Assembly: GCA_037893245.1 (NCBI GenBank)
Contig: JBAIAA010001147.1
Location: 1-64,000 of the forward strand
Direction of reading: 5' to 3'
Length of the DNA stretch: 64,000 nt
DNA from: Crossaster papposus
Lineage: Eukaryota; Echinodermata; Asteroidea; Velatida; Solasteridae
Positions 53,801-56,800 of the stretch are shown one piece after another. Both the position numbers and the translations under genes were made by a program. Positions within the stretch are counted from its first letter, which is position 1, and the number at the start of each line of letters is the position of its first letter. The notes beneath the pieces are model-generated. The model was given only the letters and a program-made list of their open reading frames with translations, searched no databases and was not told the DNA's origin.

Positions 53801-56800
53801 TTGTACACATTGTGTTCATGTCTCCAGAGGGTACCGTATTCCTTTACTTTGAATTCTCCAGACTAAAGACACTGTTGCTATATCACGTGATTCGGGGAAA
53901 GCCTTATGCTACCAACCCTTAGCTCCGGAATGGTCTGGTGTCTTTGTGCCATTCTCACCCATTGTGAACAATGTATTGGTGCTGAACGTCTGTTACGTAA
54001 CTATGCAAGAGCTTGCCTCGAATCACGTGATAATGGCAACAGTGTATTTGGTCTGGATAATTCAAAATTCAACGGTGCCAAGCTGTGTGAGCAAGTCAGT
54101 GTACCAGACGTTATTCAAATTCAACTCGGGGTCACGTGCAAATGGCTTATTGTAACAACAATTACTTAGTTTAACCCTAACTCCTAGTTTCTTTATTGGT
54201 AAAAGTGCCGTGGCCTAGTGGTCTGGACCATTGAATTTGTGGTCTGCGGGTAATTCTGCGGGTTGTGGGTTGGAGCCCGGCCTGGGCTATTGCACTTCTA
54301 CACCTAATTGGGTAGATACATTATTAATGCCTTGCAATGGACTAGTTACTAGTAAGAGTTAAGGTCTTCAAATAGTCCGAAATTCTTGTTTCTTTGCCTA
54401 TTGACAGATTTGTGTATAAGTGGCGCAAGATGCAGTCTTTAAAAAATGTAATTAAAATTAAACAAATTCAAAATTCAAACAAAAATGATTTTCATAATAC
54501 ATTGTTAATGCCTTGCAATAAACTAGTTACTAGTTAGGGTTAAGATCTTCAAATAGTCAGAAATTCTTCTTCTTTTTTCCTATTGACAGATTTTTGTGTA
54601 AGTGGCACAAGATGCAGTCTTTGAAAAAATTAAAATAAAGTTAAACAAATTAAAGTTAAACAAAAATCATTTCCATAAGTATTTTAAATTCTCTGTGTAT
54701 TCGAATTTGCCCAAAGTACAATTATTCTTTTCGTACATTGTGTTATACATAGGGTTTGTGTGCTAAGGGAAATTTCTCTAAACTCAAACTCAGAACTTTC
54801 TAAAATTCTAAATTTTAAACATCGCCCTAATTTGTCTTCTACATTTTTTTTCATTATACCCTAACCCAATTCTACCACTAAACCCCTTTACGGAAGACCC
54901 AACGCGCTATGGGGACTCAAAAATGTCCCCACTACTCGGTCTGGTTTTTTTTTAACAAAAGAACCTGTCCCCACAACTAAGTGGAGGCTAGAACAAACTG
55001 TCATTAACTACTTTGAAAACATCCATAAGGGCAAAATCTGTCAATGTTCTTGCAGTCTTTGGCGAACCCAATCGTTACAATTCTGAAAGGTTCTCACCAC
55101 TGTTGATCTGCTCTTGTTCGGAGGTTAATCCCTGGCTGAATCCCGACGTGCTTGTGTCTGGTTGACTCATCGTGATCCATGAGTTGACAAGCTGAGTTGT
55201 ATGATAGTTGGCCAGGTCCACGTTGGCATACTCCATCCACAAATCCTGAAAAATACAGTGGATATGGGCTGCAGTTAAGTGGATGCCCGTGGATGCCCGT
55301 GGAATTACATGTAGTTGAGTTTCAAGTTAGTTGGTATTATAATCGGTTATCCACAAGTCCCACCAATCTCCACCACTCCTGAAGAAATAGTGGATATGGG
55401 ATACAGTTTGTGGTTGTCATGGGTGCATTTAATGAGTTGATTAGTTGAGTGAGATGATATAGTTGGTCATCCACATGTCCCCAAATCTCCACAAGCCTGC
55501 AGCAATAGTGGATATGGACTGCTGTTTGGTGGATGAAATGGGTGCATTCGATGAGTTGATTTAGTTGTTTTATGTTAGTTGATATAATAGTTAGTTATCA
55601 ACAAGTCCCCACAACCCCCAAGGAAATAGTGGAGATTTAGTTGTTTTATGTTAGTTGATATATAATAGTTAGTTATCAACAAGTCCCCACAACCCCCAAG
55701 GAAATAGTGGACAAGAACTACAGTTTGGTGGAAGTCACGGGTGCACCTAATGGGTTGATTAGTTGAGTAGGATGATAGTTGGTCATTCACAAGTCCCTAC
55801 AAATCTCCACAAGACCTAAGAAAATAGTTGATGTGGACTACAGTTTAGTGGATATCATGGATGCATTTGATGAGATTAGTTGATTTTTATGTTTAATAGT
55901 TGATATGATAGTTGGTCATCCACAAGTCTCCACAAGTCTCCATAAGTCTCCACAAGTCTCCACAAGTCTAAGGGATATAGTGGATATTGTCTGCAGTATG
56001 GTGGATGGTACATGTATGATATACATTTAGCATCCACAAATACCTACAAATCTCCACAGGTCCTACGGAAATAGTGAATAAGAAACTACATTTTAGCAGA
56101 TATTATGCGGGTGTGTTCAATGAGTAGATGAATTAGACAATTTCAATGAGTCAACAATGAACTACACATCAACATCAACAAGTCAACAAAATGAACTACA
56201 CAATGTCAACAATGCAGACTTGTCTCACCTGATCGCCATTGAAGATTCTGGAGAGTTTCTCAGCCTCGTACTGCGCGGGCAACGAGGGAAGATAGAGACT
56301 TGCATCGTGCAGCAATGGCTCCTCTAACCATAGAAGGAACATTTGATACAATCTGTAGATTACAAAAACACACATCGTTGTAATGGGGATCGTGGCCCAG
56401 GGGGGTTATGCTGCGTTCCAGTCGCGTCGTGTTTATCGTGTTCACCGTCAATTTCTCCATGTTCACGAGTAGGTTGCATCCAAAACACTATTCACCAAGA
56501 CGCACGCGCACGGTCGAGTTAGTTGTGTGGTAAGGACATTCTTTATCGCGCGAGAACTCGTACGTGAACCAACACGCATGCGCGACTATTTCATTCGTTT
56601 ACGAAGTCGTGAACATAGATAAAAAAATTCCACCTCGAGTTCACCACTGGTGAACACGAGTTACCAGGCGATTAGAACGCCATTATACGACTCGTGAACA
56701 CGATAAACACGACGCGATTGGAACGCAGCATTAGGCTTCATCACTCATGATCAGAAGGTCAAATCCAAACTCATTTGTATATGTCAGGCTTTCAAGCAGA

